DNA of 64,000 nt from DATHZQ01 sp035458525 (GTDB lineage Bacteria; Actinomycetota; Acidimicrobiia; Spongiisociales; UBA5794), in assembly GCA_035458525.1 (NCBI GenBank), contig DATHZQ010000091.1, positions 1 through 64,000 of the forward strand, written 5' to 3'. Positions 17,057-25,798 of this stretch are shown here, in pieces. Positions within the stretch are counted from its first letter, which is position 1; the number at the start of each line of letters is the position of its first letter. The notes beneath the pieces are model-generated. The model worked only from the letters and a program-made list of their open reading frames with translations, made no database searches and had not been told where the DNA came from. The position numbers and the translations under genes were made by a program.

Positions 17057-18571
17057 CTAGCCGAACTCGATGCCCTGGGCGAGGGGCAGCTCGTCGCCCC
17101 AGTTGATCGTCACGGTCTGGCGACGCATGTAGACCTTCCAGGCGTCTGAGCCGGATTCCCGGCCCCCGCCGGTCTCCTTCTCGCCGCCGAACGCTCCGCC
17201 GATCTCGGCGCCCGACGTCCCGATGTTGACGTTGGCGATACCGCAGTCGGACCCCTCGGCGGAGAGGAACCGCTCGGCGGAGCGCATCGAGTCCGTGAAT
17301 ATCGCCGAGGACAAGCCCTGCGGCACGCTGTTGTGGATCTGCATCGCCTCGTCGAGGGTGTCGCATTCGACCAGGTACAGGATCGGGGCGAACGTCTCCA
17401 CTTCGAGGATCGGAGCGTCGGCGGGAACCTTGATGATGGTCGGCTCCACGTAGTGCCCGGTGCCTTCGATGGCGTTGCCGCCGGTGAGTACCTCACCCCC
17501 CTGTTCTTGGGCGATACCGACAGCAGCGACGAACGTCTCCACCGCGGATTCGTTGATGAGCGGCCCCATCAGCGTGCCGTCGTCGAGCGGATCGCCGACC
17601 TTCACCTGGGCGTATGCCTCGGTGAGGCGCTTGGCGAGCTGATCGCTCACCCCACGCTGCACGATCAGACGGCGCAGCGAGGTACACCGCTGCCCAGCGG
17701 TGCCGACCGCGGCAAAGAGTGCGCCGCGGGTCACGAGATCGAGGTCGGCGTCGTCGAGGGCGATGATGGCGTTGTTGCCGCCCAGCTCCAGTAGCGACCG
17801 GCCGAGCCGTTTGGCGACGGCGGTACCGACCTTCTCCCCCATGTTGCACGAGCCCGTGGCGGAGATCAGCGGCACCCGGCGGTCGTTGATGAGCGTGTCG
17901 CCGACCTCGGAACCACGGCCGACGACCAGGTTGAAGACGCTCTCGAACCCGGAGCCGTCCATGACCTCATGCACGATATTGGTGACGGCGATTGCGGTGA
18001 GCGGCGTCTGCGAAGACGGCTTCCAGATCATGGTGTCGCCACAGACACCGGCAATGAACGCGTTCCAGCTCCAGACGGCGACGGGGAAGTTGAAGGCCGT
18101 GATGATGCCGATGGGCCCGAGCGGGTGCCACTGCTCGTAGAGACGGTGGCGGGGCCGCTCAGAGGTCATGGTGAGGCCGTAGAGCTGTCGGGAGAGGCCA
18201 ACGGCGAAGTCGGCCACGTCGATCATCTCTTGGACCTCGCCCTCGCCCTCGGCCTTGATCTTGCCCATTTCGAGGGCGACGAGGGCGCCAAGTGGCTCCT
18301 TGTACTCGCGCAACGCATTGCCGATGCGCCGGACATAGTCACCACGGCGCGGCGCCGGCAGCATCCGCCACTCGTCGAACGCATCCGTTGCCTCGGAGAT
18401 CGCCGTCTCGTAGTCCGCCAAGGACGCCTGCACTATCTCGGCGATGGGCTCCTCCGTCGCCGGGTTGTAGCTCGTCAGAATCGAGCCGGACGGATCCTGC
18501 CAACCGCCGACGTAAAGACCCGAGTTCTGGTCGGCAAGACCAAGCGCGGCGAGAATGTCGTTGCGGTGCAA
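17057..18571 (-). CDS. Aldehyde dehydrogenase, ALDH7 (antiquitin/AmaB) type
   Basis: 504 aa. ALDH fold with FNFPVAVWSWN, nucleotide-binding ISATGSCNMGEKV, general base LELGGNNAI, and catalytic Cys in GTAGQRCTSLRR. The C-terminal NIGTSGAEIGGAFGGEK and GSDAWKVYMRRQT are diagnostic of the ALDH7 family, whose members oxidise alpha-aminoadipate semialdehyde in lysine catabolism. A RidA gene 32 nt upstream on the same strand would clear reactive enamine/imine intermediates, consistent with amino acid degradation. Confidence 0.93.
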   Translation of the reverse strand: MHRNDILAALGLADQNSGLYVGGWQDPSGSILTSYNPATEEPIAEIVQASLADYETAISEATDAFDEWRMLPAPRRGDYVRRIGNALREYKEPLGALVALEMGKIKAEGEGEVQEMIDVADFAVGLSRQLYGLTMTSERPRHRLYEQWHPLGPIGIITAFNFPVAVWSWNAFIAGVCGDTMIWKPSSQTPLTAIAVTNIVHEVMDGSGFESVFNLVVGRGSEVGDTLINDRRVPLISATGSCNMGEKVGTAVAKRLGRSLLELGGNNAIIALDDADLDLVTRGALFAAVGTAGQRCTSLRRLIVQRGVSDQLAKRLTEAYAQVKVGDPLDDGTLMGPLINESAVETFVAAVGIAQEQGGEVLTGGNAIEGTGHYVEPTIIKVPADAPILEVETFAPILYLVECDTLDEAMQIHNSVPQGLSSAIFTDSMRSAERFLSAEGSDCGIANVNIGTSGAEIGGAFGGEKETGGGRESGSDAWKVYMRRQTVTINWGDELPLAQGIEFG

Positions 18572-18603
18572 GGGGGACCTCCTGGGACCTGTGACGCCCG
18601 ATG

Positions 18604-18984
18604 CTAACGAGCGGCGATGACCTCGATTTCGATGGCGGCGCCGAGCGGAAGCGCAGCCACCTGGAAGGTCGAGCGGGCGGGCTTCGCCTCTGCCACGTAC
18701 TCGTTGTATGCCTCGTTGACGGCGCCGAAGTCGTTGATGTCGCCGAGGAAGATCGTGGTCTTCACGATGTCGGAGTACTGCAAATCGAGGTCACCGAGAA
18801 TCGCCCCGAGGTTCTTCATGATCTGATGACACTGCGGCACCACCCCTCCGTCCACGATCGACCCAACCGCGGGATCGATACCGACCTGGCCGGAGACGAA
18901 CACGAAGCCATTGGCCTCGGTGGCGACGGAATAGGGGCCGGCCGCCTTCGGTGCCGACGGCGGCTCGTGAATCAACTTGGGCAT
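18604..18984 (-). CDS. RidA family reactive intermediate deaminase
   Basis: 126 aa. RidA/YjgF fold: PKAAGPYSVATEANGFVFVSGQ at the N-terminus, GGVVPQCHQIMKNL in the middle, DIVKTTIFL and the C-terminal ARSTFQVAALPLGAAIEIEV with the conserved Arg that binds the substrate carboxylate. It hydrolyses 2-aminoacrylate and related imines to keto acids. Probably co-transcribed with the downstream ALDH7 gene. Confidence 0.93.
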   Translation of the reverse strand: MPKLIHEPPSAPKAAGPYSVATEANGFVFVSGQVGIDPAVGSIVDGGVVPQCHQIMKNLGAILGDLDLQYSDIVKTTIFLGDINDFGAVNEAYNEYVAEAKPARSTFQVAALPLGAAIEIEVIAAR

Positions 18985-19030
18985 CGGAGCTCCTCGAATT
19001 GGTGGGAGCCGTCAGCCTAACGAGGCCTCA

Positions 19031-19825
19031 TCAGACGGCGTCAGCGGGCAGCACGACGCGATATCGACCGGGGTCGGCCGGATCGAACAGCACCTCGACG
19101 CGGTTCCCGGCCTGCATCAGCAGCAGCGTCGGATCCTCATCCAGCCAGCCGGAGAGGAACCTGCGGGACTCCCCGTCGACCTCTCCCCTGGCCCGGATGC
19201 GATACCGAATCGTGCCATCCGCATCCATCGGAGAGGGCTCGACCCCCATGAAGAGCGCTTCGATGCGGCGGGCTGCGTTGTCGTCGAAGCCCTCTGGGAC
19301 GTACGCAACATCGGCCTGGCCATCATCAATCGAGTGCCGATCGCCGGGTCCATTCGGGCCGGAGACTTCGCCGGGACCCTCGGACTGCGACTTCCGGCGC
19401 ACCCGCGTCACGGCCCACACGCCACCGCCGATGAACAAGAGCGGGATCAGCATCATCAGGAGTGGAGCTCCCCACAACGACCAGAACCCGCCGAGCACGG
19501 CGTCGCCGGGATTCTGCGGGTCGTACAGCACGGTTCGGGCGTCGCCGATCCTTGGTCGGAGTGCACCGCCGGAGCTCGTGCGGGACTCCACCTCGTAGGT
19601 GACGCCATCCACGCTGTATTCGACGACGGGCCGGTACATCGTGTCGCCGTCCGAATCCGTCGACTCGATCAGATCGACGATCACACCCTCGGTCTCGATG
19701 CCGCTGTTCGAGCGCGACACGCTGTCCGCAAGGAACACGAAACCCAAGCCCATGATGATGAGTGCGATCAGAGCAAACGGCGCTACGAGACAACCAACTG
19801 CAGCCCTACCCATGGAACCGATCAT
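19031..19825 (-). CDS. DUF3592-like membrane protein
   Basis: 264 aa from ATG 19825 (ATG 19849 also possible). N-terminal transmembrane helix (CLVAPFALIALIIMGLGFVFLA), an extracytoplasmic beta-rich part with YRPVVEYSVDGVTYEVES and VLYDPQNPGDAVL that is characteristic of DUF3592, a second helix (APLLMMLIPLLFIGGGVWAV) and a C-terminal cytoplasmic domain that repeats similar features (VEVLFDPADPGRYRVVL). Function unknown. It is convergent with nothing and follows the HesB gene on the same strand. Confidence 0.78.
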   Translation of the reverse strand: MIGSMGRAAVGCLVAPFALIALIIMGLGFVFLADSVSRSNSGIETEGVIVDLIESTDSDGDTMYRPVVEYSVDGVTYEVESRTSSGGALRPRIGDARTVLYDPQNPGDAVLGGFWSLWGAPLLMMLIPLLFIGGGVWAVTRVRRKSQSEGPGEVSGPNGPGDRHSIDDGQADVAYVPEGFDDNAARRIEALFMGVEPSPMDADGTIRYRIRARGEVDGESRRFLSGWLDEDPTLLLMQAGNRVEVLFDPADPGRYRVVLPADAV

Positions 19826-19942
19826 GCGGGTCGCGGGGGCACGCCGCAACGGTCGGACGAATCATTCTCTCTCGTGCGTCACGTCACGCGACCGTGGGGT
19901 ATCACGGCGAAGGCGCCCGGCTGTGGAGCCGGAACGGGTTGG

Positions 19943-20308
19943 TCAGCAGAAGGACTGGCCGCAGCCGCAGCTCCGCTGCTCGTTGGGGTTCTGGATGGCG
20001 AACCCGGCTCCGCTCAGCCCCTGGTCCTTGAAGTCGACCGTGGCGCCGCTGACCATGGCAATCGACTCGGCGTCGACGGCGAGTCGCACACCGTCGTTCT
20101 CGCTCACGATGTCGCTGTCGTCGATCTGGCTGTCGAAGAACATGTCGTAGGAGAAGCCGGAGCAGCCCCCGGGACGCACGGCGAGGCGCAGCGCCAGCGA
20201 CGGGTCACCTTCGGCCTCGATCAACTCGCGCACCTTGGCGGCGGCGGAGTCGCTGAGCATGACGGGCGAGAACACGCTCTCGTCAACGGTCGGTTCGTTC
20301 GTGATCAC
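19943..20308 (-). CDS. HesB/IscA/ErpA-type Fe-S carrier protein
   Basis: 121 aa. A-type carrier fold with RLAVRPGGCSGFSYDMFFD around residues 44-62 and the C-terminal NPNEQRSCGCGQSF, providing the three conserved Cys ligands of IscA/ErpA (first Cys in GGCSG, two in CGCG). It is expected to accept and deliver Fe-S clusters. It is divergent from the Mrp gene, another Fe-S factor, which suggests a shared regulatory region at 20309-20420. A further Cys at the very end is unusual but seen in some members. Confidence 0.93.
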   Translation of the reverse strand: MITNEPTVDESVFSPVMLSDSAAAKVRELIEAEGDPSLALRLAVRPGGCSGFSYDMFFDSQIDDSDIVSENDGVRLAVDAESIAMVSGATVDFKDQGLSGAGFAIQNPNEQRSCGCGQSFC

Positions 20309-20420
20309 GGTCCGAAGACCTCCTCGGGCAGCTGCGCTGTGTTGGCCTGGCGGCAGTATACGCGTCCTATTGCCACTACCGGGATAGTGCTAATGGATCA
20401 TCGACGCCTACGATGACGTG

Positions 20421-21569
20421 ATGGTCGATCGAGCCGCCGTCGAGGGCGCGTTGCGTGGTGTCATGGACCCCGAACTGGGAGCCGACATCGTCGAGTTGGG
20501 CATGGTGAAAGGCGTCGGGATCGCCGGAGCTGTCGTCACCGTCAAGATCGCCCTGACCATCGCCGCTTGCCCGATGCGCGATCAGATCGAAAACGACGTG
20601 ATTCGCAAGGTGCAAGCGCTGCCCGGCGTCGATGAAGTGGCCGTCCAAGTGACCGCCATGACGCAGGAGGAACGCTCCCGCCTGATGGAACGCGCCCGGC
20701 GTCACGCCCGGGAGAATGCCACCCAGACCCAGATCAGCCCCATGACCCGAGTCGTCGCCGTGAGCAGCGGCAAGGGCGGCGTCGGCAAGTCGTCGCTGAG
20801 CGTCAACCTGGCTTTGGCGATCGCCGACCAGGGACACCAGGTGGGCCTGCTGGACGCCGACATCTGGGGTTTCTCCATTCCCCGCATGCTCGGGGCCAAC
20901 GGGCTGCGGCTCGAGGCAGGCGAGAACCGAAAGATCGTTCCGGGGCAGGCGCAAGGCGTCCACCTGGTCTCGACCGGGCTCATCGTCGAGAGCGAAGACA
21001 CCGCTCTGATGTGGCGAGGCCTCATGCTTTCGAAGGCACTCGAGCAGTTCCTCAACGACGTCGCGTGGCCAGCCGACCTCGGCTACCTCGTGATGGACAT
21101 GCCCCCGGGGACCGGAGACATTCAGATGGCGCTCTCCCGGCTCCTCCCCCAGGCTGAGATGGTGGTCGTCACCACACCGCAACAGGCGGCCCAGCGGGTC
21201 GCGGCAAGGGTGGCCGACATGGCGCGTCGGTCGTTCATGCCGGTCGTCGGCGTGATCGAGAACATGTCAGGCTTCACGACGGAGGACGGCAAGCACTACG
21301 ACTTGTTCGGCAAGGGCGGTGGGCAGGAGCTCGCCGACGATCTCGGCGTGCCGCTCCTCGGGCAGATCCCGCTCGACCCTTTCGTGGTCGAAGGCGGCGA
21401 CGAAGGCCGCCCGGTTGTAAGGGCGCACCCCGACTCCCCCGCCGCAGTCGCCATCACGGGTGCCGCGAAACGGCTCGTCGAACTCGTTCCGCCCGCCGAG
21501 GACGAAACCTGCACCTCCCGCATCGCCGTGCTGGCAGAACAGCTCGAGCAGATGACGCGGACCGGCTGA
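20421..21569 (+). CDS. Mrp/NBP35-family ATP-binding Fe-S carrier
   Basis: 382 aa from ATG 20421 (GTG 20418 possible). N-terminal MIP18/DUF59 domain (residues ~1-85: GVMDPELGADIVELGMV, CPMRDQIENDV) then the Mrp P-loop ATPase with the deviant Walker A SSGKGGVGKSSLSVNLALAI, switch DADIWGFSIPRML and VMDMPPGTGD. It binds and transfers Fe-S clusters to apoproteins in an ATP-dependent way. The gene partner is the divergent HesB carrier. Two hairpins follow the stop region (21561-21603). Confidence 0.93.
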   Translation: MVDRAAVEGALRGVMDPELGADIVELGMVKGVGIAGAVVTVKIALTIAACPMRDQIENDVIRKVQALPGVDEVAVQVTAMTQEERSRLMERARRHARENATQTQISPMTRVVAVSSGKGGVGKSSLSVNLALAIADQGHQVGLLDADIWGFSIPRMLGANGLRLEAGENRKIVPGQAQGVHLVSTGLIVESEDTALMWRGLMLSKALEQFLNDVAWPADLGYLVMDMPPGTGDIQMALSRLLPQAEMVVVTTPQQAAQRVAARVADMARRSFMPVVGVIENMSGFTTEDGKHYDLFGKGGGQELADDLGVPLLGQIPLDPFVVEGGDEGRPVVRAHPDSPAAVAITGAAKRLVELVPPAEDETCTSRIAVLAEQLEQMTRTG

Positions 21570-21582
21570 CGCCGGTCCGTTG

Positions 21583-21603
21583 GCAGTTTGCTCCGCAAAC
21601 TGC
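21583..21603 (+). terminator. Hairpin after the Mrp gene
   Basis: GCAGTTTGC/TCC/GCAAACTGC is a perfect 9 bp stem 13 nt after the stop codon; a second small stem ACCGGC/TGAC/GCCGGT spans the stop. No clear T-run, so termination strength is uncertain. Confidence 0.55.
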
Positions 21604-21678
21604 AGCGGAGAAACGGTCACATGCCAGATGCCGGATCGGCTTCGAACGGACCGGCCTCCGCCAGAAACCGAGGCGATC

Positions 21679-21963
21679 TCACTTGTCGCCGGAGTCGTCC
21701 TGGTCGGCTTTGGTCCGCTCGGACTGTTCCTCCTCGACGGCGTGCTCGATCGACGGCTGGTAGATCTGTCCGATCAAGCTCAGCCCGACACCCGCCGGCC
21801 GCCGCTTGTTCTTGTAGTAGATCCAGCCGCGCGCCTCCGCCCACAACGCAAGCCGGTGCAACCCATATCCGGCAAGCGCCAAAACAACCGCAACAACGAT
21901 CAATGCGGCCCACACACGGCGATTCTCCCACCCCGGTTGTCGAATGCACCACGCAGACACCAA
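21679..21963 (-). CDS. Small single-pass membrane protein (hypothetical)
   Basis: 94 aa from ATG 21963, or 78 aa from GTG 21915 (VWAALIVVAVVLALAGYGLH), which looks the more natural N-terminal anchor. After the transmembrane helix comes WIYYKNKRRPAGVGLSLIGQ and a charged tail with acidic runs. No family recognised. It lies just downstream of the broken vapC gene on the same strand and is convergent with the Mrp gene. Confidence 0.55.
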   Translation of the reverse strand: MVSAWCIRQPGWENRRVWAALIVVAVVLALAGYGLHRLALWAEARGWIYYKNKRRPAGVGLSLIGQIYQPSIEHAVEEEQSERTKADQDDSGDK

Positions 21964-21985
21964 TCGGCATCCCGAACGAGTGCGG

Positions 21986-22329
21986 TTACAGATCTCTGAG
22001 TCGGAGGCTCCGCACCGGCTCGAAGTCGGAGCGATTCCGGGTTGCTAGGCCAAGCTTGTGTTCGATCGCGGTTGCCGCAATGGGGGCGTCTGGGAGCCGG
22101 ATGCGGCTCTCTCGACGGATGCGGCCGGCACGTTCCGCCACTGTGCGATCGCGGGGACTTCCCGGAATGGCGCAAGGAGTGTGCTGACCAGTTGAGAGGC
22201 GGTATTCCCAGCGAAGAGCTCGGCGCGGGTAATGACTGAGTAGTGCACTCGGTGACGCCCAGGAGCAAGCTGCCGCGCGCCCCGCAGATGGTCGATGAAG
22301 ACATCGGTGTCGACGAGGATGTCAGCCAC
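21986..22329 (-). pseudogene. vapC: vapC PIN-domain toxin with a 1-nt frameshift
   Basis: Begins at GTG 22329, overlapping the vapB stop. The first frame reads VADILVDTDVFIDHLRG...ITRAELFAG...LLAPFREVP and is then lost; the next frame resumes RTVAERAGRIRRES, LPDAPIAATAIEHKLGLATR and NRSDFEPV to a TAA at 21986. All PIN acidic residues are present across the two frames (DTD, AEL, PDA, SDF). The shift is explained by loss of one C in a C run near 22150: restoring it gives 115 in-frame codons including the stop. It could be a natural mutation, a sequencing error, or less likely a programmed -1 shift. Confidence 0.85.
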
Positions 22330-22543
22330 GATCCCACTCGTCCCGGTTCGGCACGTTGGCATCTGGCGATGCCCCCAAGGTGGCCGCAAGCGCTGGCTCC
22401 GGATCGGGCGTCTCGTCATCGAGGTAGGAGTCGAGAGCACGCCGAATGATCTCCGCCATGGTCACGCCCTCGGCTCCGGCGCGGACGTCGATACGTTGGC
22501 GCTGCCCCTCAGTGAGGTATATCTGCGCACGAGTTGCCGGCAT
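22322..22543 (-). CDS. vapB: VapB-type ribbon-helix-helix antitoxin
   Basis: 73 aa from ATG 22543. N-terminal ribbon-helix-helix DNA-binding domain (TRAQIYLTEGQRQRID, TMAEIIRRALDSYLDDE) followed by an acidic C-terminal tail ending DEWDRG, the toxin-wrapping segment usual for VapB partners of PIN toxins. The stop overlaps the vapC GTG start. The antitoxin frame is intact while the toxin is broken. It lies 58 nt downstream of the M23 peptidase gene. Confidence 0.85.
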   Translation of the reverse strand: MPATRAQIYLTEGQRQRIDVRAGAEGVTMAEIIRRALDSYLDDETPDPEPALAATLGASPDANVPNRDEWDRG

Positions 22544-22601
22544 ACAGCACAGCTGCGCCCAGATCAACGGTTCCAGACCGCCGTTTGCCAAGCCGCCTGG
22601 C

Positions 22602-23798
22602 CTAGAAACAGAGCCCGGCGGTCAGCGGGTACGGGTTGACGGCCGAGCCACCGCCTGGGTGATACTCGAAGTGGAGATGGGGCACGGTGTACCGGGCGTT
22701 GCCGGTGTTGCCGACGTAGCCGATCAGTTGGCCGGCGCTGACGGACATGCCGCTGGTGACGCCCGATGCGTAGCCGTCGAGGTGGGCGTAATAGAAGCTG
22801 TCGCCACTGGAGCCGGCGATCCAGAGCGTGATGCCGCCGAGCGAGCTGTTGCTCATACGGGAGATCTTCCCGGACTCGATCGCGACCAACGGTGTTCCTC
22901 TCGCCGCGATCATGTCCACCCCTTGATGGGTGCGGCCGCCGGAACGGGGCGCCCCCCACGAATCCGTGAACGACGCCGCGCCATCGACCGGGCAAACCCG
23001 GCCGCCGGACGGAGGGGGCGGTGGCGGCGGTGGCGGCGCCGTCGTGGTGGTCGGCGGTGCCACCGTGGTCGTCGTTGCGTCGCTCGAGCCGCCATCGTCG
23101 CCGGCCGGGGGTGCGGTGGTCGAAGTTGCTTGGCGGGCTTCCTCGGCAGCCTGCCGCCGGGCGGCCTCCTCGGCAGCACGGCGCCGCGCCTCCTCCTCGG
23201 CCCGGCGTTTGGCTTCCTCTTGCGCCTCATACCGGGTGACCAGCGATCGATACGCCGCATCGGCATCGGCGAGTTGCTCGAGGATCCGGCCTGCGAGTTC
23301 TTCGAGTACCGCGGCATCGGCCTCCTGCTCGACGAGCAAATCATCGAGCAGCAGTTGCTGTTCGTCGAAGGCCGACTCGAGAGCCAGCAGCCGGCTCAGC
23401 GTCGCCTCGCCGGACGCCGAAAGACGCTCCAGGTACCCGGTCCGCACAGGAATCTCGTTGATCGAGGCGGCGTCGAAAAGCGCAAGCCCGCTCCCGGCGC
23501 CGGCTTCCATGTACATCGTGCGAGCAACCGCCTCGGCTTCCGTTCTCAGCTCGGCGAGGGCACGCTCGGCAACCGACAGCTCCACGGTGAGCAATCGCAG
23601 CTGCTCCGTGGTCAGGTCGGTGCGTTGGATGGCGTCGTCGTATTGCGCAGTGATCTCCGCAAGCTCAGCGGAGACGGCGCGCCGCTGGGCGTCGGCGGCA
23701 GCGATGTCCGCCGGCGTGATCTCTTCTTGTGCTGTTGCGGCGTACGCAGGGAGCGAGAGCAGCGCAACGGCGAAGATGGAAGCGATGAGACGTCTCAT
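22602..23798 (-). CDS. Secreted coiled-coil M23 family peptidase (EnvC/NlpD-like)
   Basis: 398 aa. N-terminal signal peptide (RRLIASIFAVALLSLPAYAATAQ), a coiled coil over residues ~30-215 ending in a Glu/Arg/Ala-rich stretch, a Thr/Pro-rich linker with a poly-Pro run, and a C-terminal LytM/M23 domain with THQGVDMIAARGTPL (first HxxxD) and VPHLHFEYHPGG (HxH). All zinc ligands are visible, so it may be catalytically active or an amidase activator. Probably acts in peptidoglycan remodelling at division. The start overlaps the upstream MBL gene stop. Confidence 0.93.
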   Translation of the reverse strand: MRRLIASIFAVALLSLPAYAATAQEEITPADIAAADAQRRAVSAELAEITAQYDDAIQRTDLTTEQLRLLTVELSVAERALAELRTEAEAVARTMYMEAGAGSGLALFDAASINEIPVRTGYLERLSASGEATLSRLLALESAFDEQQLLLDDLLVEQEADAAVLEELAGRILEQLADADAAYRSLVTRYEAQEEAKRRAEEEARRRAAEEAARRQAAEEARQATSTTAPPAGDDGGSSDATTTTVAPPTTTTAPPPPPPPPPSGGRVCPVDGAASFTDSWGAPRSGGRTHQGVDMIAARGTPLVAIESGKISRMSNSSLGGITLWIAGSSGDSFYYAHLDGYASGVTSGMSVSAGQLIGYVGNTGNARYTVPHLHFEYHPGGGSAVNPYPLTAGLCF

Positions 23799-24583
23799 GA
23801 GGAATGTCCTGGCAGGAGGATCCGTTCGGTTCCCCCTCCGGAACCGTGGCGCAACTCTAACCGACCTTCGGCGTTCAGCTTCATCAGCTGGATGCGAACC
23901 TGGTGGACCGCAGCCGGGACCAGCGCGTCGTCGAGTCCGACGTACACGACGCCAACGATATCCTCGACCGTGTCCGCGCCGGCTCCGACCGCTGCGATGA
24001 TCTCGACTTCCCGTTGCTCGCGATGAGCGACGTAGGCATCGACCATCGCCACCGCATCCGGTATCTCGTCGCCGTGTCCAGGACAGAGGTGATGGGGACC
24101 GATGTCACGCACTCGTCGCAGCGACGCCATGTAGTCGGCAGCGTCCTCGATGATCACCGTCGAGCCGCCCATGATGTGATCGCCGGTGAACAGCACCCCG
24201 TCGGCGAGAAAGCAGATGTGGTCGGGGGTGTGTCCCGGGGTGTGCACGACGCGGAGCCGAACCCCACCGACGTCGATCAGGTCACCGTCCTCGAGCCGGA
24301 CGTCGGGCTGGAACTCCGGACCGGCGGCAAAACCGAGGGCCGGCACGCCGAGCTTGCGTGCGAGCGGATTCGCAGCGGGGGCGTGATCAGGATGGGTGTG
24401 CGTCACCAGCACGGCGAGCGGCGAGGACTCGCCGAGGGCATGCTCGATGGCTCCAAGGTGATCGTCGATCACGGGCCCCGGATCGATGACGACGCTCCGA
24501 ACCCCATCCGACACCACGTACGTGTTCGTGCCGGGTCCGGTGTACGGACCGGGGTTCGGAGCGAGGACCCGGTCAATCTTCAC
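23795..24583 (-). CDS. MBL-fold metallo-hydrolase
   Basis: 262 aa. Metallo-beta-lactamase fold: VTHTHPDHAPA (HxHxDH), RVVHTPGHTPDHICFL and LFTGDHIMGGS, plus CPGHGDEI for the last His. The C-terminal ~70 residues form a winged-helix-like extension (HREQREVEIIAAVGAGADTV) as in LACTB2-type hydrolases. Substrate unknown; this group includes nucleases and thioesterases. It overlaps genes on both sides (11 nt with nudix, 4 nt with M23), within an fxsA-nudix-MBL-M23 operon. Confidence 0.88.
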   Translation of the reverse strand: MKIDRVLAPNPGPYTGPGTNTYVVSDGVRSVVIDPGPVIDDHLGAIEHALGESSPLAVLVTHTHPDHAPAANPLARKLGVPALGFAAGPEFQPDVRLEDGDLIDVGGVRLRVVHTPGHTPDHICFLADGVLFTGDHIMGGSTVIIEDAADYMASLRRVRDIGPHHLCPGHGDEIPDAVAMVDAYVAHREQREVEIIAAVGAGADTVEDIVGVVYVGLDDALVPAAVHQVRIQLMKLNAEGRLELRHGSGGGTERILLPGHSS

Positions 24584-25388
24584 GGCGTTGCAGCTCCGGA
24601 ATCGGCTCCCCGTCCAGCGTGGTCACCCGGGCTGCACCCCGCAGCGCCGCTTCGTCGGGAGGATCGTCCGTCAGGTCCTCGTAGCCGGCTTCTCCGGGCA
24701 GCACGGCCCGCAACGATCCGTCGTCGTCCGTACGGAGTCGCGGCTGGATCGGAGGAACCGACGCCTGGGAGCTGGCGAAATCGAGGATCGCGGCCGGCGT
24801 GCCGAGCCGGGCGAAGTGGCGCAGCGTGCGGCGGGTTGGAAGGGGCAGCACGAACTCACCGCGACGGGAAGCCCCGAGCGCTGCGTCCGGGTGCACCCAT
24901 TCGACTGCATCCATCTCGACGCCGTCGGCGATGCCGACGACGTCATTCGTGACTTGTGCAACGTAGAAGCGCGCATCGAATCGGATCGGCACCACGGTCG
25001 GCGTGATCCAGTTGGAGAAATAGCGTAGGCTGCCGGCCGCCAGGCGGCGCTCCGGGGCCGCAGCTGCGGCCGCGTAGATGGCGGCGCCGTGGGGCCGTTC
25101 GGCCGGGCTCATGCTGATGGGCTCCGCCGCAAGCCACACGCCGGCTTCCTCGATGAGCTCCCGCAAAGCCGCCGCCCGCCACGCCGCGTCCGGCAGATCT
25201 GGGTTGTCGAGCGCCTCGCGTGCCGTGGCGGCGCCGTCGTCCTCGTCGACTACGCCGCCGGGGAACACCCACGCTCCGCCCATGAAGCGTGCACCGGCTC
25301 CCCGCTGGGCCATCAGCACTTCACACCCACCGTCTGCTCGTGGTCGCAACAGGCAGATGCTCGAGGAGGGCCGCGGCTCCGGGATCAC
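24573..25388 (-). CDS. NUDIX hydrolase
   Basis: 271 aa. Begins with RPSSSICLLRPRADGGCEVLM and has a Nudix box split by an insertion: GGAWVFPGGVVDEDD, then AALRELIEEAGVWLA supplies the REUxEExG half. The C-terminal half (AVEWVHPDAALGA) is typical of long actinobacterial Nudix proteins near acyl-CoA or MBL genes. It hydrolyses a nucleoside-diphosphate-linked compound, not identified. It overlaps fxsA upstream by 4 nt and the MBL gene downstream by 11 nt. Confidence 0.88.
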   Translation of the reverse strand: MIPEPRPSSSICLLRPRADGGCEVLMAQRGAGARFMGGAWVFPGGVVDEDDGAATAREALDNPDLPDAAWRAAALRELIEEAGVWLAAEPISMSPAERPHGAAIYAAAAAAPERRLAAGSLRYFSNWITPTVVPIRFDARFYVAQVTNDVVGIADGVEMDAVEWVHPDAALGASRRGEFVLPLPTRRTLRHFARLGTPAAILDFASSQASVPPIQPRLRTDDDGSLRAVLPGEAGYEDLTDDPPDEAALRGAARVTTLDGEPIPELQRRED

Positions 25389-25753
25389 AGAATCTCGACC
25401 CGGTTGGCCATGCGGTTGGCGCCGTAGCGGCGGATCACCTCGCGGATCGATGGCACGAGCAACAGAAACCCGACTGCGTCCGTGAGGAAACCGGGGGTGA
25501 TCATCAGCGCACCAGCGACGAGGATCATGGCGCCGTGGGCGAGCTCCCGTCCCGGGAACGCCCCCATCGCCACCGCCTGCTGAACGCGAGCGATCTGACC
25601 CCGACCTTGCCGAGACACGAGCATCGATCCGATGAGCGCGGTGGCGATCACGAGGACGACCGTCGTCCCGAGGCCGAGCCGCTCACCGATCACGATGAAC
25701 AGCGCGATCTCGATGAGCGGAACGATCGTGAAAAGCACGAACAAGGTGGGCAT
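25385..25753 (-). CDS. FxsA family membrane protein
   Basis: 122 aa from ATG 25753. N-terminal helix FVLFTIVPLIEIALFIVIG with the family's conserved PLIE segment, a second helix TTVVLVIATALIGSMLV followed by the RQG motif, and a third helix HGAMILVAGALMITPGFLTDAVGFLLL with the signature ITPGFLTD. FxsA was named for suppressing phage F exclusion in E. coli; the general function is unknown. First gene of the operon leading to the M23 peptidase; divergent from selA. Confidence 0.9.
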   Translation of the reverse strand: MPTLFVLFTIVPLIEIALFIVIGERLGLGTTVVLVIATALIGSMLVSRQGRGQIARVQQAVAMGAFPGRELAHGAMILVAGALMITPGFLTDAVGFLLLVPSIREVIRRYGANRMANRVEIL

Positions 25754-25798
25754 GGCGCGCACGGGGGCCAGGATACCGGTCCTCGGTAGTCTGGCGAC

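Noticed and set aside
21986..22329. Programmed -1 frameshift in vapC
   Set aside because: No slippery heptamer plus downstream structure is evident; a one-base loss in a C run is simpler.
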